Assembly: GCA_041391385.1 (NCBI GenBank)
Contig: JAWKOD010000004.1
Coordinates: 248,001-312,000 of the forward strand
Direction: 5' to 3'
Source of the DNA: CANIGN01 sp041391385
Lineage (GTDB): Bacteria > Bdellovibrionota > UBA2428
DNA: 64,000 nucleotides
Shown here: piece by piece, positions 26,592 to 35,905 of the stretch
How positions within the stretch are numbered: position 1 is the first letter of the stretch
Layout of the letters: the number at the start of each line of letters is the position of its first letter
Position numbers and translations under genes: made by a program
The notes under the pieces: generated by a model
What the model saw: the letters and a program-made list of their open reading frames with translations, nothing else
Databases searched by the model: none
What the model was told of the DNA's origin: nothing

Positions 26592-29556
26592 ATGTCGCAA
26601 AATGAGAATCGTGGTTTAAGCTCTCAAAACTTTGAAAAACGTGTTGTTGAAATAGGACGCGAGCTATTTGCAGCGGCTCGGGATGAAAAAGCTAGTTTTT
26701 TTGATAAAAACTTTTGGTCCGGAAAAATGATGGATTGGGCCCTAAAGGACCCTGCCTTTAAAATTGAACTTTTTCGTTTTGTAGATGTGCTCCCTAGTCT
26801 TAAAAACGCCGAGCAGATTTCTGAGCATATCCGAATGTATCTTATACGAGATGATTTAAAAATGTCTCCACTTGTAAAGTCAGCTTTAGGCTTTGCAGCG
26901 GGTGGTGGGCTTTTTTCTAAGTTGGCTGCCGGTACTGTTAAATCAAACGTCGAAGCCATGGCGAAAAACTTTATTCTTGGTGAGAATGCGGACAAGGCTC
27001 TGCCTGTTCTAAAAAAGCTATGGGAAAATGGACTCGCTTTTACAGTTGATATTTTGGGTGAGGCAGTTGTCTCCGAAGAAGAAGCCGAGCTTTACTACGG
27101 AAGATACTTAGAGCTTATTGAAAAACTTCCAGGCAATATGAAGCTCTGGAAAGATCAACCTGTATTGGAAAATACTCCATTTGGAAAAACTCCAAGAACG
27201 AATGTTTCTATTAAGTGTTCTTCTCTTTATTCTCGAATAGACCCAATGCATTTTCGTGATTCCGTTGAGGGAATTAAATATAGATTACGTAAGCTTCTAC
27301 GTGCTGCCGTTGCAAAGAATGCATTTGTTTATTTGGACATGGAGCAAAATGATCTCCGTGAAATTCTCCTTACGGTTGCTGAAGAACTTTGGAATGAAAA
27401 AGAGTTCAAGGATTACCCCCATTTCGGAATAGTGATTCAGGCTTATCTTGAGCACGCTATTTTTGATTTAGAAAGATTAAAGCTTTTCTCTGAACATCGC
27501 GGAACTCCCTTTGCTGTGAGGCTCGTTAAGGGCGCTTACTGGGACTACGAAAACATTATGTCTTCGCAGCGTTCTTGGAAAAGCCCAGTTTTCTTGAGAA
27601 AAGTTGAAACAGATGCCAATTATGAAAAATGTTCTGCTTTTTTGATCGATGCCTATCCGTTGCTGATTCCTGCTTTTGCTTCACACAATATTCGAAGCTT
27701 GGCTTATGCCTTGGCTATGGCCGAAGAAAAGAAAGTGCCGCCTTCAGGTATTGAGATTCAAATGCTTTATGGAATGGCAGAGCCTTTTAAAAATGCTCTT
27801 TACTCTAAGGGATTTCGAATTCGCGAGTATACTCCAGTTGGAGAAATGTTGCCGGGAATGGCTTATCTTGTAAGACGACTCTTGGAAAACACTTCTAATG
27901 ATGGATTTTTAAAAGCTAAATTTGTAGACGATAAGTCGACTGAATTGCTCTTACAAAAACCTGTGGCTCCTAATGAGGAAGCGACACTTAAAGGCGCAAC
28001 TTCAGCTGAGCCCATTGTGGATTTTAATCGCCGCGAAGTGAGAGATACCTTTAAGAAAACTTTGGATGAGCTAAGATCTATCGGAGTTAAGGATGTTCGC
28101 CCTTCAGTAGGCGATGCAAATTTAGAAACGCATGTTCCCCTGAATATATTTAATCCTTCTTTGTCAGACGAGCTCGTGACACGTCTACATTGTGTAACAG
28201 GGAATTTAAACCCTGTTCATGCTGTCTTGGATGAGGGCGAAAAAGAGTGGAAAAATTATCCTTTTGAAAAACGAGCTGCGATTCTAGATAAAATTGCAGA
28301 TAAGCTTCGTGAGAATAGGGTTCGATTGAGTTGCTTGATGACTCTAGAAGTTGGGAAAAACTTTAGAGAGTCGGATGCCGATCTTTGTGAAGCTGTTGAT
28401 TTTTGCACTTACTATGCAGCTGAGTATAGAAAACTTATGCAAGGAAAAGAAGTTGAGTCTGCTCTTGGCGAAAAGAACACCTATCTTTATAAAGCACGTG
28501 GTAGGGCTTTGGTGATAGCTCCCTGGAATTTCCCCTTAGCTATCTTGTGTGGCATGGTTGTCGCTCCTTTGGTGTGTGGGTCTTCAGTTATTTTAAAACC
28601 CGCAGAACAATCCAGCCGTATTGCTGAAGAGTTTTATAAGCTGATGTTAGAGGCGGGTGTTCCTAAAAATGTGATTGCCTTCTTACCGGGTAAAGGTGAA
28701 GAAGTAGGCGCAGCCTTGGTGAAAGACCCTCGCATTCATATTATTAACTTTACGGGGTCAAAGTCTGTAGGTCTTGAAATCATGAAAGCGGCTCAAGAGT
28801 ACACGGGCAAGAATCATGTGAAAAAAGTTTTAGCTGAAATGGGCGGAAAAAATGCCCTTATTGTGGATGATGATGCGGATTTGGACGAAGCCGTGGCACA
28901 TAGCTTGAAATCTGCCTTTGGATATCAAGGACAAAAGTGCAGTGCTTTAAGTCGCCTTATTGTTGTAGGCGATGCGTATGACACCTTTAAATCTCGTTTT
29001 TGTTGAAGCTGTAAAAGGTTTGGTGTGTCGGAGTGCCTGGGAAGAGTCTTCGGATGTGGGTCCTGTTGTCGATGCAACTTCTCAAAAGATTCTTGCTGTG
29101 ATCGAAAAAAATAAAGCAAGTGTTGTCTATTCAGGTGAAACACCGTCAAGTGTGAAGGGTTGTTATGTTCCCCTCACAATTTTTGAAAGCGATGACCATA
29201 AAGGTGAGCTAGGGCAGACTGAATTTTTTGGCCCTTTGGTGACTTTGTTTAAGGCCAAGAATATATCGCATGCATTAGAGATTGCGAACTCAACGGATTA
29301 CGCATTGACCGCTGGTATTTGCTCACGCAATCCGGAGAGTATTGAACGCGCAAAAGAGGAATTAGAGGCCGGAAATATTTATATCAATCGACCCATTACG
29401 GGAGCGATTGTGAATCGCCAGCCTTTTGGAGGCTATAAGTTTTCTGGAGTAGGCGCTAAAGCGGGAGGCCCTGATTACTTATTACAATTCTTAGAGCCTT
29501 ATTGTATCAGTGAAAGTCTCATGCGAAGGGGCTTTAGTCCAGATGTGACGGTATGA
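26592..29556 (+). CDS. putA: Bifunctional proline dehydrogenase / P5C dehydrogenase PutA, one frameshift
   Basis: Start at ATG 26592 (GAGGTG upstream). The first frame runs to 29006 and the second continues to 29556. Joined, they give ~985 residues. N-terminal helical domain; proline dehydrogenase barrel (~130-450, with EYTPVGEMLPGMAYLVRRLL); aldehyde dehydrogenase domain (~520 onward) with APWNFPLAI, FTGS, catalytic Glu in AEMGGKN and nucleophile Cys in GYQGQKCSA. There is no DNA-binding domain. The frame changes at the TTTTT run 28997-29001: dropping one T restores KSRFVEAVKGL. It oxidises proline to glutamate, feeding electrons to quinone. All catalytic residues precede the shift. Its stop overlaps the start of the PspC gene. 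Confidence 0.85.
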
Positions 29557-29936
29557 TGAGGCGTTCTTCTAAGTATGCCATGATTGGTGGTGTTTGCTCG
29601 GGCTATGCCATTTCAGAAAAACTCCCCGTAGCTTTGGTTCGAGTTTTTGCAGTCACTTTGCTTACATTTACCATGGGCGGAGCTGTTTTACTTTATTTAG
29701 CAGCTTGGATCTTTATGCCCGCTCCTCAAGGTGGTGTTGAAAGTCTTCCCGCTGAAGATAAGCTTGTTAGAAAAAAATCAAAACAGGTTATAGGAGGAGT
29801 CTGCGGAGCTTTTGCTGATTATTTTAAAGTTGATGCAACACTTTTAAGATTTATTGCGGTTTTCTTGGTTTTTGTAATGGGTACAGGGCTTGTGTTGTAT
29901 CTCTTTGCATGGGTTGTCTTACCTGAAGACAAGTAA
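29553..29936 (+). CDS. Tandem PspC-domain membrane protein
   Basis: A 127-residue protein made of two PspC domains in a row (residues ~1-55 and ~68-127). Each has IGGVC-G near the start (MIGGVCSGYA and VIGGVCGAFADYF) and a following membrane helix ending in AAWIFMP or FAWVVLP. PspC domains sense or regulate membrane stress. The start overlaps the putA stop (ATGA), so it may be translated from the putA message. No phage-shock genes are near, so a role in PspA signalling is not supported here. Confidence 0.85.
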   Translation: MMRRSSKYAMIGGVCSGYAISEKLPVALVRVFAVTLLTFTMGGAVLLYLAAWIFMPAPQGGVESLPAEDKLVRKKSKQVIGGVCGAFADYFKVDATLLRFIAVFLVFVMGTGLVLYLFAWVVLPEDK

Positions 29937-30100
29937 AATATTCTAAGAGTTTTAAACAAGGTGACTCGAAAACTTTAGTGAGTTGTCTACTTCCTTAACA
30001 TTGTTAAGAATGCGTTAAGGACTTTTAGTGTGTGCTGAGCCTGGTCTCTTTCTTGCTTTAACTCTTATACGACAGGCAAAAGGAATCTACAGCAGTGGTA

Positions 30101-30152
30101 GAACAGGGTCCGGAAGGCGCTCCTCTCTAGTAAGTCACGCCGGACTCTGTTC
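30101..30152. repeat. 13-bp hairpin in the long gap before 30309
   Basis: GAACAGGGTCCGG (30101-30113) pairs with CCGGACTCTGTTC (30140-30152), 13 bp with one G-U pair in RNA, loop 26 nt. There is no T-run after it, so it is not a simple terminator. The 372-bp gap 29937-30308 holds no convincing gene otherwise. Confidence 0.6.
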
Positions 30153-30308
30153 GATTCTTCTTTCTTTATTTCAGTTAATCCTTCAATTTCAAACGGAATC
30201 TTATGCGCAAGTGTCAAGATTTTAGGCAGTTTTTTTGACGTTTTACGCGCTTGTTTTTTCCTCAAGGGTGGGTGCCTCAGTCTAGAATAGAGAGAGGGAA
30301 GGGTATTT

Positions 30309-32261
30309 ATGAGTATTCGTGTAAGACATTGGGGATTAATGGCATTTGCCATAAGCATGGCTTTTGCCAATGATGATCTCAAGCGTAAATTCGACTCAGA
30401 TCAAAGTGAGCGACTTAAGGAAATTCAAAAAGCCCTTGCTTCAGGTGATACCGCAACAGCTCGCAGCCTTGCTCGAGCAAATGCTAAAAAAATAGATGAG
30501 CAGATAAAAGTTCATGGCGACTTAGGACCTCACCAAAGAGTAGCAGCTTCTCAGTTTGGCTCGGCACTACTGACAAAAGAAGTTTTAGAGCAATTAAAAA
30601 GTTTTACGATGTACTCTGGAAATAAAATTTCAGATGTTTCCAATTACTACTTAACTCAGAACTACGGTATTGAATTAAAATACGAAGAATCTAAAGAAAA
30701 GGGTAAACCAGGTGTATGGACCGCTGTGAAGCCCAAGGATTCAACAAAGCTTAAAGATTTTATGGCAAAGAATCTTGATGGAGAGTCTAAAAAAGTTTGG
30801 GAGTCATTGGATAATGCTCAAAAAGACGCTGTAGCAACTCTAGCCGTTGATATGTTAAGTAAGGATATTCAAGCGGCTGTGCCACAAGATGGCGAAATGA
30901 ATTCATCCATGGAAGCTTCGCTTGATAAGAAGATTACAGAACTTGATAAAAGAGTAGAAGATACAAAGAAAGATATTTCTTCAGCAGAATTTTTAGATGA
31001 TTCAGAAAAAAGGCTTCTTGAGGGTGAGAAAAAAGTAGCTCAGGCTCTTGCAGACGGAAAAGATGATACGACTTTGACTGCGTTTTGTGAAGAATTAGCA
31101 GCGGGCATTGAAAATCAAGAAGATTTACAACGTAGAATAGATGTTACCTCTAAATCTGACCCTTGTGCGGCTCCTTTGGCCAAACGGTTAGCAGCTGTAA
31201 CTGCGTCTTCAAGTTCTTCATCTGAAGAGGGACGTTCTCCTGCAGCAGAAGCTGGCGAAGATGGAGTATACGTTGAGGGTGAGGCAGATTCATCTGATGA
31301 TGAAACTAAAAGTTCAGATGAAAAAGACAAAGAAAAAAAACGCAAAGAATTAGAGGAGCAAGCGAAGCTCGACGCAACAAATAAGAATCTAGAAGGACAA
31401 GTGTCTGAGTTGCAACAACTCCTACAGGCAGCTCAAGGCCAAAATGAAACTTTGGCTAATTCTCTGAATCTTTCTCAAGCTTGTCAGCGAAGTGTAGGTT
31501 CTTCGAGCGATCCCTTTGGATTGAATCCTGATAATCAAAAAAATGAAAAAATGATTGCTAGTCTCAAGGATGAAATGGAAAAAGTACTTGTCGATAATTA
31601 TACGGCGACAGTGTGTGAGCAGGCTGCAAGAACTGGGAATGCTAGAACAGCTGCTGAAAATGTGATTAGTGGATTGGTTGGTGATGGTGCACTTACCGAG
31701 GCCGATCAGAAAAAGCTTAAGGGGATTTCTCAAGGTGCCATCGATCAAGCGGGTTTATTTGCACGTAAAAGAAGTTCTCGTATGAAACTAGTGGCTCAAC
31801 TTGAGGAAGCAGCTTCTAAGCGGGCTCTGACTCGTATGACTATGGAATATGGAACTCTTATAAATACAAATACTATAAGTTATCTGAAAACATTGAGTCA
31901 CTCAGATCTTGTTGGCGTAGACGGAGCAGGTTTTGGTGGAGCTTTAACAAAAGCATCAACAAATCCACAAGACCCTTCTATTACAATTCAGACATATTTA
32001 AGTCTTTATGAGTCTGCGAAACTCGATTTAACGAAAAAATATGGCACTGGTGATGATTACGAAGCGAATGCGGAATGTGCGTTGACGCTTGCACAGGTTG
32101 CCTCTGCTAAATGGAGCGAGGAAAGTGGCCGTATGGCATCACTTTATGGACCAAGCAGGCAAAGTGCGTTTAATGCATTACAGAATTTGGTTGGACCGAC
32201 AGCTGTGAAAAATGCGCCGAGTTCAGAGGTGCCTGCTAAAAAGAATTACCGCGTTAACTAG
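30309..32261 (+). CDS. Large exported coiled-coil protein
   Basis: A 650-residue protein with signal peptide (residues 1-20, ending AFA). The rest is charged and largely helical. Residues ~195-240 and ~340-385 read as coiled coil, with a Ser/Glu/Asp-rich low-complexity stretch between (~300-345: SSSSSSEEGR, SSDDETKSSDEKDKEKKRKE). The C-terminal third (from ~440) is more regular helix with few cysteines. I do not recognise the family. AGGGAAGGG precedes ATG 30309. The next gene follows after 29 bp with a strong ribosome site, so the two are probably one operon for large secreted or periplasmic proteins. Confidence 0.7.
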   Translation: MSIRVRHWGLMAFAISMAFANDDLKRKFDSDQSERLKEIQKALASGDTATARSLARANAKKIDEQIKVHGDLGPHQRVAASQFGSALLTKEVLEQLKSFTMYSGNKISDVSNYYLTQNYGIELKYEESKEKGKPGVWTAVKPKDSTKLKDFMAKNLDGESKKVWESLDNAQKDAVATLAVDMLSKDIQAAVPQDGEMNSSMEASLDKKITELDKRVEDTKKDISSAEFLDDSEKRLLEGEKKVAQALADGKDDTTLTAFCEELAAGIENQEDLQRRIDVTSKSDPCAAPLAKRLAAVTASSSSSSEEGRSPAAEAGEDGVYVEGEADSSDDETKSSDEKDKEKKRKELEEQAKLDATNKNLEGQVSELQQLLQAAQGQNETLANSLNLSQACQRSVGSSSDPFGLNPDNQKNEKMIASLKDEMEKVLVDNYTATVCEQAARTGNARTAAENVISGLVGDGALTEADQKKLKGISQGAIDQAGLFARKRSSRMKLVAQLEEAASKRALTRMTMEYGTLINTNTISYLKTLSHSDLVGVDGAGFGGALTKASTNPQDPSITIQTYLSLYESAKLDLTKKYGTGDDYEANAECALTLAQVASAKWSEESGRMASLYGPSRQSAFNALQNLVGPTAVKNAPSSEVPAKKNYRVN

Positions 32262-32290
32262 GTGTTAAGGCTTGAGGGGAAAAGGGGAAG

Positions 32291-35107
32291 ATGAAGCAGC
32301 TTAAGATTTATTCTTTCATTCTTGGAGGAATGCTTACAGGTTATAGCGTTTCGGCAAACGTCTATGATCCAGGTGTTGTTTCTGCTATGCCCTTACAAAC
32401 TCAATCTTTTGTAAATAAGTTAAATCAGGCTGGCAATCAGGCTGCCTACTTAAGTAGCTTGCCAGATTCGCGTCGAGGCATGCGGAACTTAGAGACTTAC
32501 TATAGAAACAGGCATGAGTACTTTATCCAAGTATTAAATTCTAATTTAGACATCTTAGAAAAGGCAGGCGATGTTGTTGCGAAAGTTGCAAGAACAGGCG
32601 GTCCCGAAGGTGACAGTGTTGCTGATTGCGTAGCTGATGATAGAGATTTTAGAGATTTTAAAGAAGCTTTTAAGAAGTTGCCATTGTTGCGTCAACACGC
32701 TGAATCTGGCGTAGGAAATGATCTTCAAAGTTATGAAAGACCTCAATTCTCAGGAAGTCTTTCGAGTGCTTATGAAAAAGTAGCGGCAGGATTAGATCTT
32801 TCAGATCCTGAAGGTTCTTTTTGGGACCCGGTTGATAGATGTTGTAAAAAGCAAGGAGCTGCTCGCTCTAAGTATGATGTTTGTAATTTAAGTTACGTTC
32901 AGGGAAAACTTGATATACTTTCGGGTATTCAAAAACTTCCTTCTAACTTTGTTGATCCAATGAACCCTGGACAATTTGCTCCCACTCTCACTCCCGAGGA
33001 TATAGTGGCTCTTATGAGTCTCGGACAAATGCAAGATTTTATTGAAGCTAAAGATTACAATGCGCAAGGGCTTGCCCTTATGAATACAGACTACAAATGT
33101 CAGTCTTCACGAGACGATGCAATTGCTCAGTTGAACAAAAAAGGTGAGAACAGAAGTCTTCTTCAAACAGGAATCCAAGCGCTTCAATGTTCGATGGGTA
33201 CCTTAGCTCGTAACTGGAAGAGTAAAGCAGGTCGACAGTTAGCATTAGGATTGGTGAAGGCTCAGTTTCCTTTGTTTACAATAGTTTCAGCCTGTCCTCA
33301 GCAAACTCAAGATGCGGCAACAGCATTACTTACATATACTCCAGAGGCTTATAGAAACGATTTTGAACATTTGACAACTTTGCCTGCGGGAATTGTCCGT
33401 TCTCAAACGGTGGCTAAGCCGGTTGAAATATATGATGACGCTGGAACACTGATGCTGGAGTTAAGAGACGAAGCTGGATACACGCGGGATTCTCTCTTTA
33501 TTACGGATCAACTGAATGAACAATACTCTCAGATTCAAGCTGCAGCTTCACAGGCTCAGCTTCAGGTTGTGAGTACGGGAACAGCGGGACCTACAAGTAC
33601 TATTCGTACGACAGGTAGAAATATTGTGAATGGTGTAGGTACAACACTTGGAAACGCTGAAAGGGTTCAAGTACGAGGTTTGGCTTCTAAGGCAGCTGAG
33701 GGCGATTTAGAATCTGCTCGATCTCTTGCGGGTGCGGTTAAAGGTCGCAAAAATGAACTTGAAAAAAATCTGACTCGAGCCTCGCAAGAGAAAACATTAC
33801 TTGCGACAAGCAAAGAAAATCGCGCTGCAGAAGCAAGGGGCCTCGTGAATAGAGCTACAATCTTAGAAGCGGCTACAGAAACTACAAAGACGTTTTCTAG
33901 AAAGTACGAAGAATTAAAACATGCGATTGGCCTTACAGATGGAACTGAAGCTTCTGGAAGAACGGTAGAACGCCCAGGTTCAGATTCAAACATTAATAGT
34001 GGAAGTGGCACTACGGTGACTTCTAATTTGCCTGCCTATAACGATAGAGCAGCTTCTGAAGCCTATAAAGCAGAACAAGCTCAAAAGGCCTTGGCTAAAA
34101 TGAAATCAACAATTCGAGAAATGGCAGTTAATGTGAACTCAGTTGCTGCACGATTGAATGAAATTATTGTTCAAAAGCAGAATTTGTGGGACCAATTGAT
34201 GCAAATGGCGGATGGACGGCTTTACGCTCAGTTGAGTGGGCCTGGTTTTGAAGATCGCGGCGATCAGATTATGGCAAAACAAACTGAAATTGCGCGTGTT
34301 AAGAAAGAACTTATAAGTCTCAATGCTCAGGAAACTGGAGCAAGGGCAGCAGTTGCTACAGCTAAAATGAGTTTTACGAGTTATGTGAACGGTGCAGCAG
34401 CTTTTCAGGGACTTGATGTTCGACGTGGAAATACAAGAGCACCTGCAAGCACGGACTATCCCGTGTATGGATCTACTCAACAGCAGCAACAGCAAAGTTT
34501 TTTTCAAATGCCCCAGTTGAATGTTCCAAATACGACAAATCTTTCACCTACTTTGATACCTCCTACATTTAATCCAACGCCTACAAATGTACAGACGGGG
34601 AATGCAAGTATATTTAATGGTTTTAATAAGTGGATGAATTTCTTTTCAGTTCCACTGGCTCAAGCCGCAACTTTGAGTCAGGCTCAAAAACGTGCGCGTT
34701 TAAGTCAGGAATTCGATCTTTTTGTGAAAGAATATGAAGCTTACTCTAAGCGACTTGAAGCCGAAATTGTAGGTGTGCGCCAACAAGCATGGGAGCGTTT
34801 TATTGTAAACGAAAGAGAAATGCGCAAGTCGCCTTTGTTATCAACAGAGCAGAGGGTCATCATGCGATCTTTTAACGATGCAGTGAAAGAAGAAATTCCT
34901 GCTTTGATAGAGGCAAAAAATACTCAGATGTCTGCGAGTGCGAATCCTCAGATTTACAAATACATTGAGCAAATTAGAGCTGACTCTGCAGAGTTGAGTG
35001 ACCTTCTAGCAAGAGAAGCGCTTATCAACATGGAAGTTCGCTCTCGCAACTTACTCCTCGATGACGAAGCCTGGACAGGCATTCTCCCCGCCATCGCCCT
35101 CCAATAG
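32291..35107 (+). CDS. Very large exported protein with coiled coils and polyglutamine stretch
   Basis: A 938-residue protein with signal peptide (residues 1-22, ending VSA). Mature part: an N-terminal helical domain with scattered cysteines (CVADD, RCCKKQG, CNLSY, YKCQSS, LQCSMG); long heptad-like helices from ~450 to ~680; a Ser/Thr/Pro-rich stretch with a TQQQQQQS tract at ~730; and a final coiled coil (~800-910). Start ATG 32291 follows AGGGGAAAAGGGGAAG. No known family was recognised. It pairs with the 650-residue exported protein upstream. Its TAG stop shares its last base with the left inverted repeat of the RAYT element, so a short C-terminal truncation by that insertion cannot be excluded. 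Confidence 0.7.
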   Translation: MKQLKIYSFILGGMLTGYSVSANVYDPGVVSAMPLQTQSFVNKLNQAGNQAAYLSSLPDSRRGMRNLETYYRNRHEYFIQVLNSNLDILEKAGDVVAKVARTGGPEGDSVADCVADDRDFRDFKEAFKKLPLLRQHAESGVGNDLQSYERPQFSGSLSSAYEKVAAGLDLSDPEGSFWDPVDRCCKKQGAARSKYDVCNLSYVQGKLDILSGIQKLPSNFVDPMNPGQFAPTLTPEDIVALMSLGQMQDFIEAKDYNAQGLALMNTDYKCQSSRDDAIAQLNKKGENRSLLQTGIQALQCSMGTLARNWKSKAGRQLALGLVKAQFPLFTIVSACPQQTQDAATALLTYTPEAYRNDFEHLTTLPAGIVRSQTVAKPVEIYDDAGTLMLELRDEAGYTRDSLFITDQLNEQYSQIQAAASQAQLQVVSTGTAGPTSTIRTTGRNIVNGVGTTLGNAERVQVRGLASKAAEGDLESARSLAGAVKGRKNELEKNLTRASQEKTLLATSKENRAAEARGLVNRATILEAATETTKTFSRKYEELKHAIGLTDGTEASGRTVERPGSDSNINSGSGTTVTSNLPAYNDRAASEAYKAEQAQKALAKMKSTIREMAVNVNSVAARLNEIIVQKQNLWDQLMQMADGRLYAQLSGPGFEDRGDQIMAKQTEIARVKKELISLNAQETGARAAVATAKMSFTSYVNGAAAFQGLDVRRGNTRAPASTDYPVYGSTQQQQQQSFFQMPQLNVPNTTNLSPTLIPPTFNPTPTNVQTGNASIFNGFNKWMNFFSVPLAQAATLSQAQKRARLSQEFDLFVKEYEAYSKRLEAEIVGVRQQAWERFIVNEREMRKSPLLSTEQRVIMRSFNDAVKEEIPALIEAKNTQMSASANPQIYKYIEQIRADSAELSDLLAREALINMEVRSRNLLLDDEAWTGILPAIALQ

Positions 35108-35144
35108 GCGCCAGGGACCTTTTGAACGTTGCCCGCTACCTTTT
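35107..35144 (+). repeat. Left 38-bp inverted repeat of the RAYT element
   Basis: Begins with the palindrome GGCGCC and contains AACGTT; ends CGCTACCTTTT. It matches the reverse complement of 35811-35848 with one mismatch. It shares its first base with the TAG stop of the large exported-protein gene and overlaps the last codons of the transposase gene. Confidence 0.85.
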
Positions 35145-35774
35145 CGTGCAAGGCTTGAACTTTAGTTTGTCTTGAGTGCTCAGGCTGAATTCGAATCGAC
35201 GTATTCCTTTGCGAACAAGTTTTACCTGTTCTTCTTCCATGACATTGTTTAGCCAGGATTCTTCCTCATGCAAGTTAAAGTTTAAATCTTCGTAGAAAAA
35301 GTGGTTATAGAGTGGAATTTCAAGTTTTGAGTAGCCTGCTTTTCCGTGAAAGCTAGAAAAATAGTAGTCTTCTAAACGTGTGACTATCCCTGCTCGTAGT
35401 GGATTTTGATAGATGTATCTGTATACATTTGCAAAGTAGTTACGATCTTTTATGAGTGACCAGCGATACCTTGTTTCAAAGTAAGATTCTTTGGAGTTAG
35501 TTTTTGTGAATATTTTTTTACTTACTTCTGACTGAACAAAGCAAATGATTTGGTCAATGTTGCATTCAGGCGTGCTAAGGAATAGGTGGTAGTGATTACT
35601 CATGAGAACAAATGCATGAATGTGTGCTCCAAAAGCCCATGTAGCGATTTTAAGTTGATCTGTATAGATGTTCCAGACTTCTTTGAGAGGCAATGGGTAG
35701 AATATCTTGTCTCGAGTCCTGTTGGTAACATGGTAAGGGAAAATATCACTTCTAATAAGAGGCTTTCTCGGCAT
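35136..35774 (-). CDS. REP-associated tyrosine transposase (Y1_Tnp, RAYT)
   Basis: A 212-residue transposase of the IS200/IS605-like Y1 family. The metal-binding HUH motif is HYH in LMSNHYHLFL, and the catalytic tyrosine lies in NVYRYIYQNPLRAG, the classic RAYT block. The N-terminal PRKPLIRSDIFPYHVTNRT segment is also typical. Such proteins cut single-stranded REP hairpins and are thought to spread or maintain REP repeats rather than move as ordinary IS elements. The gene is flanked by inverted repeats with one mismatch, suggesting the unit is recent or maintained. Translation starts at ATG 35774, 37 bp from the right repeat. Confidence 0.9.
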   Translation of the reverse strand: MPRKPLIRSDIFPYHVTNRTRDKIFYPLPLKEVWNIYTDQLKIATWAFGAHIHAFVLMSNHYHLFLSTPECNIDQIICFVQSEVSKKIFTKTNSKESYFETRYRWSLIKDRNYFANVYRYIYQNPLRAGIVTRLEDYYFSSFHGKAGYSKLEIPLYNHFFYEDLNFNLHEEESWLNNVMEEEQVKLVRKGIRRFEFSLSTQDKLKFKPCTKR

Positions 35775-35810
35775 AGTGAACTTGCCCTTGCAGAAAAGGT
35801 GCCAGGCTTA

Positions 35811-35848
35811 AAAAGGTAGCGGGCAACGTTCTAAAGGTCCCTGGCGCC
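35811..35848 (-). repeat. Right 38-bp inverted repeat of the RAYT element
   Basis: Begins AAAAGGTAGCGGGCAACG and ends CCTGGCGCC. Reverse complement of the left repeat with a single mismatch (T for A at about 35832). Confidence 0.85.
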
Positions 35849-35852
35849 TAAA

Positions 35853-35890
35853 AAAAGGTAGCGGGTGGTGGTCAAAAACACCCTTGGCGC
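35853..35890 (-). repeat. Third, diverged 38-bp copy next to the right repeat
   Basis: Same length, and the same first 13 bases (AAAAGGTAGCGGG) and near-identical last bases (TGGCGC) as the right repeat, but with a different middle. It is in direct orientation four bases after the right repeat, giving the tail-to-head clustering seen with REP sequences. Confidence 0.7.
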
Positions 35891-35905
35891 ATAGGATAGT
35901 GGGGC

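Larger units (their letters stand above)
35107..35848. mobile_element. RAYT/REP-like element bounded by 38-bp inverted repeats
   Basis: The repeat at 35107-35144 (GGCGCCAGGGACC… ) and its reverse complement at 35811-35848 differ by one base over 38. They enclose a single Y1-transposase gene on the minus strand; the left repeat overlaps its 3' end. A third, diverged 38-bp copy in the same orientation as the right one follows at 35853-35890. Together this is a compact unit of 742 bp, inserted precisely behind the stop codon of the 938-codon gene. Confidence 0.85.

Noticed and set aside
30028..30225. Possible 65-codon gene in the gap before the giant exported proteins
   Set aside because: Its sequence has no signal peptide, ribosome site or coding-like pattern, and it runs through the 13-bp hairpin.
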